A program made the position numbers and the translations under genes. Shown here one piece after another: positions 7,218-15,926 of a stretch of DNA of 20,896 nucleotides. The stretch is from assembly GCA_900543715.1 (NCBI GenBank), contig UQSX01000050.1, forward strand, positions 1 to 20,896, written 5' to 3'. Positions within the stretch are counted from its first letter, which is position 1. Every line of letters starts with the position of its first letter. Below the pieces are notes generated by a model. The model was not told where the DNA came from, ran no database searches, and saw nothing but the letters and a program-made list of their open reading frames with translations. The stretch is from an uncultured Blautia sp. (GTDB taxonomy: Bacteria; Bacillota; Clostridia; Lachnospirales; Lachnospiraceae).

Positions 7218-7976
7218 ATGTTTGCTCATAAATCTGTTTTTCAGGGCAAAAGCCTGCTTCCTCCGGTTTTTACCGGAAGTACCTTAAAATTATTTGCTCT
7301 TATCTTCATGCTCATCGACCATATCGGCGCCGTGATCCTGGAGCATGGGGTGATCTATTCTTATAACAATCAGCTTCCCTCTGCTCTCTCCTATTCCGCC
7401 AGCCTTTTCTGCTCCCAGGTCGATCAGGTGCTGAGAGGCATCGGACGGCTGGCTTTCCCGATTTTCTGTTTTCTGCTGGTGGAAGGATTCTTTTACACCT
7501 CCAACAGAAAAAAATATGCCTTCCGTCTTTTCCTCTTCGCCCTGGTCTCAGAAATTCCCTTTGATCTGGCCTTTAACAACAGTCTTCTGGAGTTTTCCTA
7601 CCAGAATGTAATGTTTACTCTGCTTTTTGGTCTTCTGACTATCTGGGCCATGGAAAAAAGCCGTTTTATCCACCCTCTCCTGCCTCTTCTTCCTGCAGCT
7701 GCAGGGATTTTCGCAGGCTGGATCTTTCAGGCAGACTATGACTGGAGAGGGATCGTGCTGATCATCGTCCTCTATGCCTTTTATCAGTATCCTCTGGAAA
7801 AGACCATTGCAGGCTGTCTCTGCCTCCTTTGGGAGCCTCTGGCCTGTCTGGCTTTCATTCCCCTGAATATGTACAATCACAAAAAAGGACAGGGAATGAA
7901 ATATCTTTTCTATTTCTTCTACCCTGTCCATCTGCTGATACTGTTTTGTATCCGATATGCGATTTTCCAAATCTGA
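7218..7976 (+). CDS. TraX family membrane protein
   Basis: This is a 252-aa polytopic membrane protein with TraX-family hallmarks: TLKLFALIFMLIDHIGAVIL near residues 22-41, IGRLAFPIFCFLLVEGF near 75-91, and RLFLFALVSEIPFDLAF near 103-119. About seven hydrophobic helices run to the C terminus. The start was placed at ATG 7218 because GAAAGGA lies just upstream; the frame stays open to 6987 but that extension runs through the opposite gene and both promoters. TraX acetylates F-pilin in E. coli, but chromosomal Firmicute members stand alone and are probably membrane acyltransferases of unknown substrate. The gene ends 10 bp from the convergent hexapeptide gene. Confidence 0.88.
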   Translation: MFAHKSVFQGKSLLPPVFTGSTLKLFALIFMLIDHIGAVILEHGVIYSYNNQLPSALSYSASLFCSQVDQVLRGIGRLAFPIFCFLLVEGFFYTSNRKKYAFRLFLFALVSEIPFDLAFNNSLLEFSYQNVMFTLLFGLLTIWAMEKSRFIHPLLPLLPAAAGIFAGWIFQADYDWRGIVLIIVLYAFYQYPLEKTIAGCLCLLWEPLACLAFIPLNMYNHKKGQGMKYLFYFFYPVHLLILFCIRYAIFQI

Positions 7977-7986
7977 GATTTCAAAT

Positions 7987-8661
7987 TTAATCGTTGATCT
8001 TTTCTACCACTTCGTTCTGGTTTTTATAAATACTGTGGGAGGGGACTACTCCTCTCACAGAAGAAAGAGGATAAATATTCGTATGGCTGCCTACTACAGT
8101 CCCTGGATTCAGTACAGAGCCGCAGCCTACTTCTACTTCGTCACCCAGCATGGCGCCGAATTTCTTCAGTCCAGTCTCCATACGAACTTCCTTTCCTTTT
8201 ACTACCACCAGCTTTTTATCTGATTTCACATTGGAAGTAATAGAGCCTGCTCCCATGTGGGATTTATAACCTAAAATAGAGTCTCCCACATAATTGTAAT
8301 GGGGCACCTGAACCTTATCAAAAAGGATTACATTTTTCAGCTCTGTAGAATTGCCTACAACAGCCCCTTTTCCCACCAGAGCATTTCCCCGGATAAAAGC
8401 ACAGTGGCGTACTTCTGCATCTTTTCCGATGATCGCCGGTCCGTTAATGTAAGCTGTAGGGGCTACTTTTGCAGATTTCGCAATCCACACATTCTCCCCT
8501 TTTTTCTCATACTCTTCTTCACTTAAAGTATTCCCCAGTTTTACAATAAACTCGCTGATACAGGGCAGCACTTCCCATGGATAGGTCTTGCTTTCTAAAA
8601 GTTCTTTTGCCAGAGTTTTACTTAAATCACTGTAAAGCTCGCTGATCTTTAACTGTTCCAT
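7987..8661 (-). CDS. Left-handed beta-helix (hexapeptide repeat) protein, GlmU C-domain-like
   Basis: In this 224-aa protein residues 57-215 form imperfect hexapeptide repeats (IAKSAKVAPTAYINGPAIIG, VRHCAFIRGNALVGKGAVVG, then VEVGCGSVLNPGTVVGSHTN), typical of a left-handed beta-helix. The segment with VGDSILGYKSHMGAGSITSN resembles the GlmU acetyltransferase domain and other sugar-nucleotide trimeric enzymes. It lacks any N-terminal nucleotidyltransferase domain; residues 1-50 are helical. Such proteins are often labelled UDP-N-acetylglucosamine pyrophosphorylase, but the catalytic Gly-rich loop needed for that activity is absent, so acyltransferase or a sugar-nucleotide binding role is more likely. 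The start ATG is 8659-8661 with an AGCAGG site. Its own promoter lies just past the topB stop. Confidence 0.8.
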   Translation of the reverse strand: MEQLKISELYSDLSKTLAKELLESKTYPWEVLPCISEFIVKLGNTLSEEEYEKKGENVWIAKSAKVAPTAYINGPAIIGKDAEVRHCAFIRGNALVGKGAVVGNSTELKNVILFDKVQVPHYNYVGDSILGYKSHMGAGSITSNVKSDKKLVVVKGKEVRMETGLKKFGAMLGDEVEVGCGSVLNPGTVVGSHTNIYPLSSVRGVVPSHSIYKNQNEVVEKIND

Positions 8662-8690
8662 TTTTCAACCTGCTTTCTTTTTGGTCTTTT

Positions 8691-8719
8691 ATTCTACTAT
8701 GCCGACGGGATTTTTCCAA
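8691..8719 (-). promoter_or_regulatory. Promoter of the hexapeptide protein gene
   Basis: TTGGAA (-35, 8714-8719) and TAGAAT (-10, 8691-8696) on the minus strand have a 17-bp spacer and lie about 30 bp before the start codon. This separates the gene from the topB transcription unit. Confidence 0.6.
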
Positions 8720-8726
8720 CTAAAAT

Positions 8727-10772
8727 CTATTTTTTCTCATCGGTTATTGCTTTCCTGCTGCCTGCTGTTTTTTTATAGTATCCTGCCGCCTTGTCAAAAT
8801 ACTGCCGCAGGACAAGCTGATTCCGAAGATCCATGACTCCCTGGGTCCGCTTTCTGATAAAATCTTCCAGCTTCACCATATATTCTTCTGAGGTAATACT
8901 TCCCTCTGCCACATAAGTCAGCCCCTTCTCCCAGCTGGCCGTAAGCTCTGGGTTTAAGAGAGAACGAATAGAAGCGTTTACCACATCAAAGATCATTTCC
9001 CCAAGAAGGGTAGGGGTGATCACCTGGGTCTTCTTATTCAAAGCCAGATATTTAATGGTGATAAGTTTTTTCAAAATCTCTGCCCTGGTAGCACTGGTGC
9101 CGATGCCGCTGCCCTTGATCTGGGCTCTCAGCTCCTCGTCCTCAATGAGCTGTCCTGCATTTTCCATCGCCAGGATCATGGAGCCGGAAGTGTATCTTTT
9201 TGGAGGAGAGGTCTCTCCCTCCTTTATGTAAAATTCCTTTATAGGAAGAGTGCTTCCTTTTTTTACTCCTTTAAGCAGCTCCAGGAAGGCGGTATCTTCT
9301 GTCTGTTCTTCCTCCTGGCCTTTTAGTCCTGTCTCTTCTTTCTTATTCTTTCCAAAAGAATATCCGGTAACCTTCAGATATCCCTCGGAAACCAGCACCT
9401 TAAAGGAAGAAAACAGCCGCTCCTTTTCAATCACAGATATAAGGCTGATCTTCTGATAAACCGCAGGGGGATAGAAAATACTCAGGAATCTCCTTACGAT
9501 CACTTCATATACCTTGGTCCCCTGGGGAGTCAGACTTTTCAGTGCTCCCAGTCCCTGACCTGTAGGGATAATGGCATAATGGTCTGTGATCTGCTTATCA
9601 TTTACATACCGGGTTTTTGCTATATTCTTATAGCTGCCCTGTTCCAAAATCTCTCCGGCAAATTCCCTGGCATGTTCATAGTTCAGAAGTCCTCTGATGT
9701 TTTTGGATATCTCCTTTGCCACTGCCGTTGACAGCACTCTGGCGTCGGTTCTGGGATAAGTCACCAGCTTTTTCTCGTACAGCTCCTGAACGATTCTCAG
9801 TGTCTCGTCAGGGCTCAGCTTAAACAGGCGGGAGCACTCATTCTGAAGCTCTGCCAGGTTAAACAGAAGGGGAGGATTTTTATTCTCCTTTTTCTTCTCG
9901 ATCTTTTCTGCCACTGCTGCAAGGGGCGGATTTGCTGACAAAATCTCCAAAAGGCTCCGAGCGTCTTTTTCCTCTTTAAACCCGTTTTCCTTATAAAGCA
10001 GCGGAGACTGAAAATACCGGCTGCCTTCTACAGCCCTCCATTCTCCCTCAAAGGTATGGCCTCCCAGGTCAAATTTTCCCAATACCCGGTAGAAAGGTGT
10101 TTTCACAAACTCCCGGATTTCCCGCTCTCTGCGGACTACCATTCCAAGGACACAGGTCATAACCCTTCCTACAGAGATCGCCTGGTATTTTGTTCCCAGA
10201 TAGGAGGACACTGCATTTCCATATTTCAGGGAAAGAAGTCTGGAAAAATTAATTCCCATAAGGTAGTCTTCCTTTGCCCTCAGATAGGCAGAAGCAGAAA
10301 GGTTGTCATACTCATGGATGTCCTTTGCCTCTCGGATCCCCCGGAGTATCTCCTCCTCTGTCTGGGAATCGATCCATACCCTTTTCTGGTCTTTATCCTT
10401 CACATTGGCCATCATGGCCACCAGACGGTAGATATATTCTCCCTCCCGCCCGGAGTCCGTACAGACATAGATAGTTTCCACATCCTTCCGGTTGAGAAGG
10501 CCGCTGACAATGTCAAATTGTTTCTTCACCGCCGGTATGACTTCATATTTAAATTCCTTTGGCAAAAAAGGCAGAGTCTCCAGGCTCCACCTTTTCAGCT
10601 TCTCATCATATTTTTCCGGGTAGCTCATTGTGACCAGATGGCCCACGCACCAGGTGATCACCGTATTTTCTGATTCCAGATAACCGTCATGCCTCTGGGT
10701 TCGCACCTTCAGGGCTTTGGCGAATTCCTGGGCCACACTGGGTTTCTCTGCTATAAATAATGATTTGCCCAT
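8727..10772 (-). CDS. topB: DNA topoisomerase III (type IA)
   Basis: This 681-aa enzyme opens MGKSLFIAEKPSVAQEF, the TOPRIM strand with catalytic Glu9. CTDSGREGEYIYRL (104-117) carries the acidic Mg-binding cluster. VGRVMT (201-206) and the active-site tyrosine Y339 in LVTYPRTDARVLS are present, as is GIGTSATRAEILKKL in the C-terminal half. It relaxes and decatenates DNA by passing single strands through a transient 5'-phosphotyrosine break, normally with a RecQ-type helicase. No zinc-finger cysteines follow the core, as expected for TopB rather than TopA. The start ATG (10770-10772) has GAGGAG upstream. Only 18 bp separate it from the prfA stop, so it is probably the last gene of the rpmE-prfA transcript. 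Context is chromosomal rather than on a conjugative element. Confidence 0.95.
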   Translation of the reverse strand: MGKSLFIAEKPSVAQEFAKALKVRTQRHDGYLESENTVITWCVGHLVTMSYPEKYDEKLKRWSLETLPFLPKEFKYEVIPAVKKQFDIVSGLLNRKDVETIYVCTDSGREGEYIYRLVAMMANVKDKDQKRVWIDSQTEEEILRGIREAKDIHEYDNLSASAYLRAKEDYLMGINFSRLLSLKYGNAVSSYLGTKYQAISVGRVMTCVLGMVVRREREIREFVKTPFYRVLGKFDLGGHTFEGEWRAVEGSRYFQSPLLYKENGFKEEKDARSLLEILSANPPLAAVAEKIEKKKENKNPPLLFNLAELQNECSRLFKLSPDETLRIVQELYEKKLVTYPRTDARVLSTAVAKEISKNIRGLLNYEHAREFAGEILEQGSYKNIAKTRYVNDKQITDHYAIIPTGQGLGALKSLTPQGTKVYEVIVRRFLSIFYPPAVYQKISLISVIEKERLFSSFKVLVSEGYLKVTGYSFGKNKKEETGLKGQEEEQTEDTAFLELLKGVKKGSTLPIKEFYIKEGETSPPKRYTSGSMILAMENAGQLIEDEELRAQIKGSGIGTSATRAEILKKLITIKYLALNKKTQVITPTLLGEMIFDVVNASIRSLLNPELTASWEKGLTYVAEGSITSEEYMVKLEDFIRKRTQGVMDLRNQLVLRQYFDKAAGYYKKTAGSRKAITDEKK

Positions 10773-10790
10773 AAAAGCTCCTCTTTTTGA

Positions 10791-11861
10791 TTACTCGTTC
10801 ATGTTGGCCAACTTTGCCGTTTGGTCTGCAGCGATCAGGTTGTCGATGATCTCCTGAAGATCGCCGCTTAAAACAGAATCCAGTTTGTGAAGGGTAAGCT
10901 TGATCCTGTGATCTGTCACACGTCCCTGAGGGAAGTTATAAGTCCGGATCTTTTCAGACCGGTCTCCGGTTCCCACCTGACTCCTTCTGGCTTCTGCCTC
11001 CTCGTCATGACGTTTCTGCAGCTCCATGTCATACAGACGGGAACGAAGGATCTTCAGTGCCTTATCTTTATTCTTAAGCTGAGATTTCTCGTCCTGACAG
11101 GAAATAACGATTCCTGTAGGAATATGGGTAAGACGTACCGCAGAGTCTGTGGTATTTACACACTGTCCTCCATTTCCGGAAGCCCGGAAAACGTCAAACT
11201 TACAATCATTCAGATCCAGCTGGAAATCAATCTCCTCTGCCTCCGGCATAATGGCTACAGTAATGGTAGAAGTGTGGATACGTCCGCCGCTTTCAGTTTC
11301 AGGCACACGCTGTACCCGGTGAACGCCGCTTTCGTATTTCAGCTTTGAATAGGCTCCCTGGCCATAGATCATGAAAGTTACTTCCTTAAAGCCGCCGATG
11401 CCGTTTTCATTCAGGGTAAGCATTTCTGTTCTCCATCTCTGGGACTCTGCATATTTCACATACATCCTGTAAATCTCCGCTGCAAAAAGGGCAGCCTCGT
11501 CTCCTCCTGCTCCTGCGCGGATCTCTACGATAACGTTTTTCTCATCATTAGGATCCTTTGGAAGAAGAAGGATCTTCAGCTCATGCTCCAGTTCCTCAAT
11601 CCGCTTCTTGGACTCGGACAGTTCCTCCTTTAACATTTCCCGCATCTCTTCATCGGACTCCTCCTCCAGCATAGAAAGACTGTCCTCTACGGTCTGCTTG
11701 CAGTCTTTATATTCTCTGTAGGCAGCCGCAATAGGCTGAAGCTCGCTCTGTTCCTTCATCAGCTTCTGGAACCTTGCTGTATCATTGGCCACAGTAGGCT
11801 CGTTGAGTTCATTTAATATTTCCTCAAGGCGTACTAAAATGTCATCTAACTTATCAAACAT
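10791..11861 (-). CDS. prfA: Peptide chain release factor 1
   Basis: This 356-aa class I release factor reads UAA and UAG in the ribosomal A site and triggers peptide release. The GGQ loop is in [11 protein letters not shown] (about residue 230), the peptidyl-tRNA hydrolysis motif. The anticodon-like tripeptide lies in [19 protein letters not shown], where PET fills the PxT position of RF1 (RF2 has SPF). The RF1 signature [16 protein letters not shown] follows. Length matches RF1 (about 355-360 aa). The ATG (11859-11861) lies inside the end of prmC, giving an 8-bp overlap, with AGGAGG also inside prmC, so translation is likely coupled to that of the methyltransferase acting on this protein. 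Confidence 0.97.
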   Translation of the reverse strand: MFDKLDDILVRLEEILNELNEPTVANDTARFQKLMKEQSELQPIAAAYREYKDCKQTVEDSLSMLEEESDEEMREMLKEELSESKKRIEELEHELKILLLPKDPNDEKNVIVEIRAGAGGDEAALFAAEIYRMYVKYAESQRWRTEMLTLNENGIGGFKEVTFMIYGQGAYSKLKYESGVHRVQRVPETESGGRIHTSTITVAIMPEAEEIDFQLDLNDCKFDVFRASGNGGQCVNTTDSAVRLTHIPTGIVISCQDEKSQLKNKDKALKILRSRLYDMELQKRHDEEAEARRSQVGTGDRSEKIRTYNFPQGRVTDHRIKLTLHKLDSVLSGDLQEIIDNLIAADQTAKLANMNE

Positions 11862-12711
11862 ATCTTTCCTCCTGATTTTTTCTTCCTGTTACTACTCTGT
11901 CCAGGCCGGCCAGATCCTTTACTGTCCGCACCTGTATATATCCTTTTTCTTCCATAAGAGAGGATACTTCCTCCCCCTGATCATATCCGATCTCAAAGGC
12001 AAGAAGTCCCCCTGGTTTCAGATGCTCCCCTGCCTGATCCAGAATCTTTCTGTAAAAAAACAGTCCGTCCTCATGGCCGTCCAGGGCCATATAAGGCTCG
12101 TGAATCCTGACCTCTTCCATCAGTCCCTGGATCACCGAAGTCCGGATATAGGGGGGATTGGAGACAATGGCGTCATATCTCCCCTTAATCTTTTCAAAAA
12201 GGTCACTGCAGATCCACCGGGCTTTTGCCTGACAGGCCTGACCGTTTCTCTTTGCCACAGCCAAAGCCTTCTCTGACAGATCCGCGCCTGTGCCCCTGGC
12301 ATTCTCCCGATTTTCCAGGATACTCAGGAGAATGCATCCGCTTCCGGTACACATATCCAGGATCTCCAGTTCCTGATCTGCAGGAAGTTCCTTCAGCACT
12401 TCTTCCACCAAAGTTTCTGTATCTGGTCTTGGGGCCAGAACATTCTCATCCACATAGAACTTCATTCCGTAAAAATAGGCTTCATGGGTAAGCTGCTGAA
12501 GGGGGATATGTTCTCCCCTGTTCCTGATCAGTTCCCTGTAGTCTCTGTTCTCCTGATCTGTTACCTTATCTTCTTCATGGATAAAATACCAGCTTCTTGA
12601 GATCTTACACACATACTCCATAAGAAGCCATGCGTCCAGATCACTGTTTTCAATTTTTTTCTCTCTCAGATATTTCTTTCCGAAGTCCAGCAGTTCTCTG
12701 TAGCTTTCCAT
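11854..12711 (-). CDS. prmC: Release factor glutamine methyltransferase
   Basis: This 285-aa SAM-dependent methyltransferase N5-methylates the glutamine of the GGQ loop in release factors. The N-terminal helical domain (about 1-85) is followed by a Rossmann fold: [16 protein letters not shown] is motif I (SAM binding) near 117-132. [11 protein letters not shown] carries the NPPY catalytic motif, which holds the target glutamine amide. [11 protein letters not shown] lies in the late strand. The start ATG is 12709-12711 with GAGGAG inside the preceding gene and a single base after its stop, so translation is probably coupled. It overlaps prfA downstream, an arrangement common in Firmicutes. Confidence 0.95.
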   Translation of the reverse strand: MESYRELLDFGKKYLREKKIENSDLDAWLLMEYVCKISRSWYFIHEEDKVTDQENRDYRELIRNRGEHIPLQQLTHEAYFYGMKFYVDENVLAPRPDTETLVEEVLKELPADQELEILDMCTGSGCILLSILENRENARGTGADLSEKALAVAKRNGQACQAKARWICSDLFEKIKGRYDAIVSNPPYIRTSVIQGLMEEVRIHEPYMALDGHEDGLFFYRKILDQAGEHLKPGGLLAFEIGYDQGEEVSSLMEEKGYIQVRTVKDLAGLDRVVTGRKNQEERYV

Positions 12712-12712
12712 A

Positions 12713-13690
12713 TCAGGGCTCCTCAGGGATTTCCGTCTCAGGGAAATTTTTTCTCAGATAATCCTTCCAGTCAAAGACTGCCTCTACTGCTGTGATAGCC
12801 ACTTCTGTCATATCCGGCGTCGGTTCTTTTGTAGTCAGCTTCTGAAGGGCCAATCCCGGCTTTGAAAGAAAAGCCACTGCAGGATTATCGCTGTTTCCGG
12901 CTAGCCGGATGAATTCATAGGAAACCCCGGCGATGGCCGGCACTAAAAGGATACGGATAAGAATTCTCAGCCACATGGTTTTTACGGGTACTACCGCAAA
13001 AAATCCGATAAAGAATATAATACTCACAATGATCACAAAGAAAAGAAAACTGGTCCCGCATCTCTTATGAAATCTAGAGCTCTTCATCACATTCTCTACA
13101 GTCAGGGGCAGACCGTGTTCCACACAGTTGATACACTTATGCTCTGCTCCGTGATACATAAAGACTCTCTGTATATCTTCCATTTTAGATATCAGAAACA
13201 TGTAGAGAAGAAAAAGCAGAATCCTTACTGCTGCCTCAGCAATGGTTACAATGGTTTCCGTAGCTCCTACCCTGTGAAGAAGACTGGCGATCAGATAGGG
13301 AAGGACCATAAACAGGGCTACAGAGAAAACCACGGAAAAGCAGACCGTAAGGGTCATCAGCACCTTGTCCTCTTTTTCCTTTTTTGCCACTTCTTTCTCC
13401 TTCTCTTCTCCCTGAAGGTTCTTCCTTTTTAAATAATCTTCTTCCTCTTCAAAAAAAGTGGCAGAATACATGAGGCATTTTGTTCCCACCACCAAAGAAT
13501 CTATAAAATTAAATACTCCTCTTATAATGGGAAGACTCAGAATCTTTTTATTTTTTATGATACTCTTATAATCTTCCACCTTAATTTCAATCTCTTTGTC
13601 AGGCTTGCGCACCGCCACAGAATAAACATCTCCATGGCGCATCATGATGCCTTCCATTACCGCCTGTCCGCCGATATTCGATGATTTCAT
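12713..13690 (-). CDS. DUF1385 (YqhQ-like) membrane protein
   Basis: This 325-aa protein begins MKSSNIGGQAVMEGIMMRHG, the conserved opening of DUF1385/YqhQ. Four probable membrane helices lie near residues 110-138, 150-170, 213-235 and 239-260. A cytosolic or loop segment holds the conserved HGAEHKCINCVEHG (180-193) and RFHKRCGTSF (206-215), rich in His and Cys and suggestive of metal binding. A charged stretch (80-107) precedes the first helix. The start at 13688-13690 was chosen because GGAGG lies directly upstream and family members start at this methionine; an in-frame codon 15 residues earlier lacks a ribosome site. The function of the family is unknown. It lies between rpmE and prmC, a conserved order in Clostridia. 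Confidence 0.9.
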   Translation of the reverse strand: MKSSNIGGQAVMEGIMMRHGDVYSVAVRKPDKEIEIKVEDYKSIIKNKKILSLPIIRGVFNFIDSLVVGTKCLMYSATFFEEEEDYLKRKNLQGEEKEKEVAKKEKEDKVLMTLTVCFSVVFSVALFMVLPYLIASLLHRVGATETIVTIAEAAVRILLFLLYMFLISKMEDIQRVFMYHGAEHKCINCVEHGLPLTVENVMKSSRFHKRCGTSFLFFVIIVSIIFFIGFFAVVPVKTMWLRILIRILLVPAIAGVSYEFIRLAGNSDNPAVAFLSKPGLALQKLTTKEPTPDMTEVAITAVEAVFDWKDYLRKNFPETEIPEEP

Positions 13691-13748
13691 TCTTTCCTCC
13701 AAACGCAATAAGAGGCTGAAGTCCGAAAACCTCAACCTCTTCTACATC

Positions 13749-13952
13749 TTATTTATTCATGCCGTATTTTCTGTTGAACTTATCAATACGTCCACGGGCC
13801 TGTGCAGCTTTCTGCTGTCCTGTATAGAAAGGATGACATTTGGAGCAAACTTCTACGCGCAGCTCAGACTTTGTAGAACCTGTCTTAAATGTATTTCCAC
13901 AGTTGCATGTCACTGTACATTCCTGATAGTTTGGATGGATTCCTTCTTTCAT
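13749..13952 (-). CDS. rpmE: 50S ribosomal protein bL31 (zinc-binding form)
   Basis: This 67-aa protein starts [20 protein letters not shown], typical of bL31. It carries the paired cysteines CNC (16 and 18 in usual numbering) and CSKC near residues 34-37, marking the zinc-containing C+ form. It bridges the 50S and 30S subunits. An in-frame GTG at 13959-13961 would add three residues, but that GTG is part of the GAGGTG ribosome site, so the ATG at 13950-13952 is the real start. It has its own promoter between rho and itself and leads the rpmE-DUF1385-prmC-prfA-topB run. No C-minus paralogue is in view. Confidence 0.96.
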   Translation of the reverse strand: MKEGIHPNYQECTVTCNCGNTFKTGSTKSELRVEVCSKCHPFYTGQQKAAQARGRIDKFNRKYGMNK

Positions 13953-13971
13953 GTTTTTCACCTCTTCTATA

Positions 13972-14013
13972 GTTTGATAATTTATATGGTTTATGCGTTT
14001 TCCAATTTCAAAC
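13972..14013 (-). promoter_or_regulatory. Stem-loop in the rpmE leader
   Basis: On the minus strand GTTTGAAATT (14004-14013) pairs with AATTATCAAAC (13972-13982), with one bulged base, around a 21-nt loop. It ends immediately before the GAGGTG ribosome site. The position would suit translational control of bL31, but the stem is AU-rich. Confidence 0.35.
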
Positions 14014-14022
14014 AGCTTATAA

Positions 14023-14051
14023 ATTGTAGCATATATTTAACTTAATTGCAA
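14023..14051 (-). promoter_or_regulatory. Promoter of rpmE
   Basis: TTGCAA (14046-14051) and TACAAT (14023-14028) on the minus strand have a 17-bp spacer, close to the vegetative sigma consensus. The predicted leader is about 60 nt. Confidence 0.7.
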
Positions 14052-14089
14052 GTCCTAACGTAAAAAACTTACAGCGTAATCGGGAAGCC

Positions 14090-15520
14090 TTAAATAATCC
14101 TCTGCTTCTTGATCATCTGGACAAATTCCCCATTGTCTCTGGTCCTTGCAAACATGTTCAGGATGTTCTCCGTAGCTTCCTCGGATTTCATGCCGTTTAA
14201 AGCCTTGCGCATGATCTCTGCTGCTTCCAATTCATCTGAAGTCAGAAGAAGATCTTCCCGTCTTGTCCCGGATTTGGCAATATCAATAGCCGGGAACACT
14301 CTCTTTTCCTGAAGCTTTCTGTCCAGTACCAGCTCCATATTTCCAGTACCCTTAAACTCCTCGTAGACTACATCGTCCATCTTGCTTCCAGTATCTACCA
14401 AAGCCGTAGCCAGGATAGTCAGACTTCCGCCCTCTCTCATATTTCTGGCCGCACCGAAAAATCTTTTCGGCATGTGAAGAGCCGCCGGGTCCAGGCCGCC
14501 GGAAAGCGTACGTCCGCTGGGAGATACTGTAAGGTTATAGGCCCTTGCCAGTCTGGTGATACTGTCAATAAAGATAGTAACGTCCTTCTTATGCTCCACC
14601 AGACGCTTTGCTCTTTCAATGGTCATTTCTGATACTCTTTTGTGGTGTTCCGGAAGTTCATCAAAGGTAGAATAGATAATTTCCACATTCTTGCCCTTAA
14701 TGGTTTCCTTCATATCTGTTACCTCTTCCGGTCTCTCGTCAATAAGAAGGATGATCAGGTGCATTTCCGGATTGTTCCGGAGAATAGATTTTGCCGCATC
14801 CTTTAAAAGTGTAGTCTTTCCGGCCTTAGGCGGAGATACGATCATTCCTCTCTGTCCTTTTCCGATAGGGCTGACCAGGTCTGTGATCCTCATAGCCATG
14901 CTTCCGCCTGGACGCTCCAGATAAAGCCTTTCATTTGGGAAAATCGGGGTCATATCCTCAAAGTTCATTCTCTGCATTTCATTGGCTTTAAATCCGTTAA
15001 TATATGTTACATACAAAAGAGCAGAAAATTTCTCGTTCTGGCTTTTTACTCTGGTGTTTCCCTTTAAGATATCCCCGGTTTTCAGATTAAATCTCCGGAT
15101 CTGGGAAGGAGACACATAAACGTCATTATCCCCCGGAAGATAATTGTCGCTGCGGATAAATCCGTAACCGTCCGGAAGCACTTCCAAAATGCCAGTTACA
15201 CTCTGCCCGCTGTCCAGTTCAGACTGTTCCATTGGTGCCCGCAGAGATTTTATCTCCTGACCGTCTTCCCTTCTGTGTTCGTCTCTTTTAAACTCTTCCT
15301 TTTTATTTTCCTCTTTCTTGTTTTCCTCTTTTTTATACTCTTCTTTCCTGCTCTCAGTCCTGGCTTCTTTTTTTTCTGCCAGCTTCTTATCTTTCTCATC
15401 TTCCTGAACCATACGTTCTACTAATTCGCTTTTTTTCAATGAAGACAGACCTTTCATACCTCTGGCTCTTGCGATCTCCTTTAATGCCCCTAACGACAGG
15501 GATTCATATTTTTCTCTCAT
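14090..15520 (-). CDS. rho: Transcription termination factor Rho
   Basis: This 476-aa hexameric RNA helicase releases RNA polymerase from transcripts. The Rho_N helical domain is at 1-40 ([20 protein letters not shown]). A highly charged insertion at about 41-90 contains tandem [10 protein letters not shown] units. The cold-shock RNA-binding domain is at about 107-180 ([20 protein letters not shown]). The RecA-like motor has Walker A PPKAGKTT (230-237), Walker [13 protein letters not shown] (317-328) and the Q/R-loop segment [20 protein letters not shown] (351-370). It is longer than E. coli Rho (419 aa) mainly because of the insertion. The start ATG at 15518-15520 has GAAAGGA upstream and a strong promoter about 130 bp away. 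The insertion is low complexity but in frame, so not a frameshift artefact. Confidence 0.97.
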   Translation of the reverse strand: MREKYESLSLGALKEIARARGMKGLSSLKKSELVERMVQEDEKDKKLAEKKEARTESRKEEYKKEENKKEENKKEEFKRDEHRREDGQEIKSLRAPMEQSELDSGQSVTGILEVLPDGYGFIRSDNYLPGDNDVYVSPSQIRRFNLKTGDILKGNTRVKSQNEKFSALLYVTYINGFKANEMQRMNFEDMTPIFPNERLYLERPGGSMAMRITDLVSPIGKGQRGMIVSPPKAGKTTLLKDAAKSILRNNPEMHLIILLIDERPEEVTDMKETIKGKNVEIIYSTFDELPEHHKRVSEMTIERAKRLVEHKKDVTIFIDSITRLARAYNLTVSPSGRTLSGGLDPAALHMPKRFFGAARNMREGGSLTILATALVDTGSKMDDVVYEEFKGTGNMELVLDRKLQEKRVFPAIDIAKSGTRREDLLLTSDELEAAEIMRKALNGMKSEEATENILNMFARTRDNGEFVQMIKKQRII

Positions 15521-15622
15521 TTTAAAATCCTTTCTCTATATCCACAAACTTTTGTATTTTCTATTTACATCTTCTGGAATTTATAGTCAGAACCGACATG
15601 ACACTTTGTTTTAGAAATAAAA

Positions 15623-15652
15623 ATGCAGCATGGCTTCTCCATACTTTTGCAT
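15623..15652 (-). other. 5' hairpin of the rho leader
   Basis: On the minus strand ATGCA, AAA, GTATGG, a 5-nt loop, CCATGC, TGCAT fold into a 6-bp plus 5-bp stem followed by TTTTATTT. It begins at or just before the predicted transcription start. It may be a protective 5' stem or an early attenuator-like element. Confidence 0.35.
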
Positions 15653-15681
15653 ATTCTACCACAATTTGAATGATTTGGCAA
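15653..15681 (-). promoter_or_regulatory. Promoter of rho
   Basis: TTGCCA (15676-15681) and TAGAAT (15653-15658) on the minus strand have a 17-bp spacer. The predicted transcript has a leader of about 125 nt before the rho ATG, long enough to hold regulatory structure. Confidence 0.65.
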
Positions 15682-15865
15682 ATAAAACTTCTGCCTGCAG
15701 TTTAACTAAGCCTGCCTTCCGTGTACAAGGAAGCAAACATCTTGTGTACTGAGAGTATTATCTCTTCTGTCCTTCTGCATTTATAAGATTAAAAGTATCT
15801 TTTCATGAGATTCTACCGCTGGTTTACCTGGATCTGCGTTAATTTCTGACTCTCCCCTCTCTCGG

Positions 15866-15894
15866 TTGCACATATTTTTCTCTGGTTATATACT
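15866..15894 (+). promoter_or_regulatory. Promoter of the XRE regulator gene
   Basis: TTGCAC (15866-15871) and TATACT (15889-15894) are separated by exactly 17 bp, giving a short leader of about 25 nt that includes the GAGGAGG ribosome site. Confidence 0.7.
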
Positions 15895-15926
15895 GTTTTT
15901 ATAAGATACAGAGGAGGTTACTTGAT

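Larger units (their letters stand above)
15521..15926. other. Intergenic region between rho and the XRE gene
   Basis: This 406-bp divergent gap contains the rho leader with a 5' hairpin (15523-15652), the rho promoter (15653-15681) and, at the other end, the XRE promoter (15866-15894) and GAGGAGG site. Between about 15690 and 15860 I see no ORF with a ribosome site, no terminator and no recognisable RNA. One short repeat, CTTCC...GGAAG near 15717-15733, is too weak to name. Confidence 0.6.

Noticed and set aside
10056..10673. 205-aa open frame on plus, antisense to topB
   Set aside because: It is a shadow of topB codons; there is no ribosome site and the composition is not protein-like.
11785..12276. 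163-aa open frame across the prmC/prfA overlap
   Set aside because: It is antisense to two essential, motif-confirmed genes and has no start signal.
14050..14089. Possible intrinsic terminator after rho
   Set aside because: There is only a 4-bp TTAC/GTAA stem before a T-run, which is too weak to call, and the rpmE promoter overlaps it.
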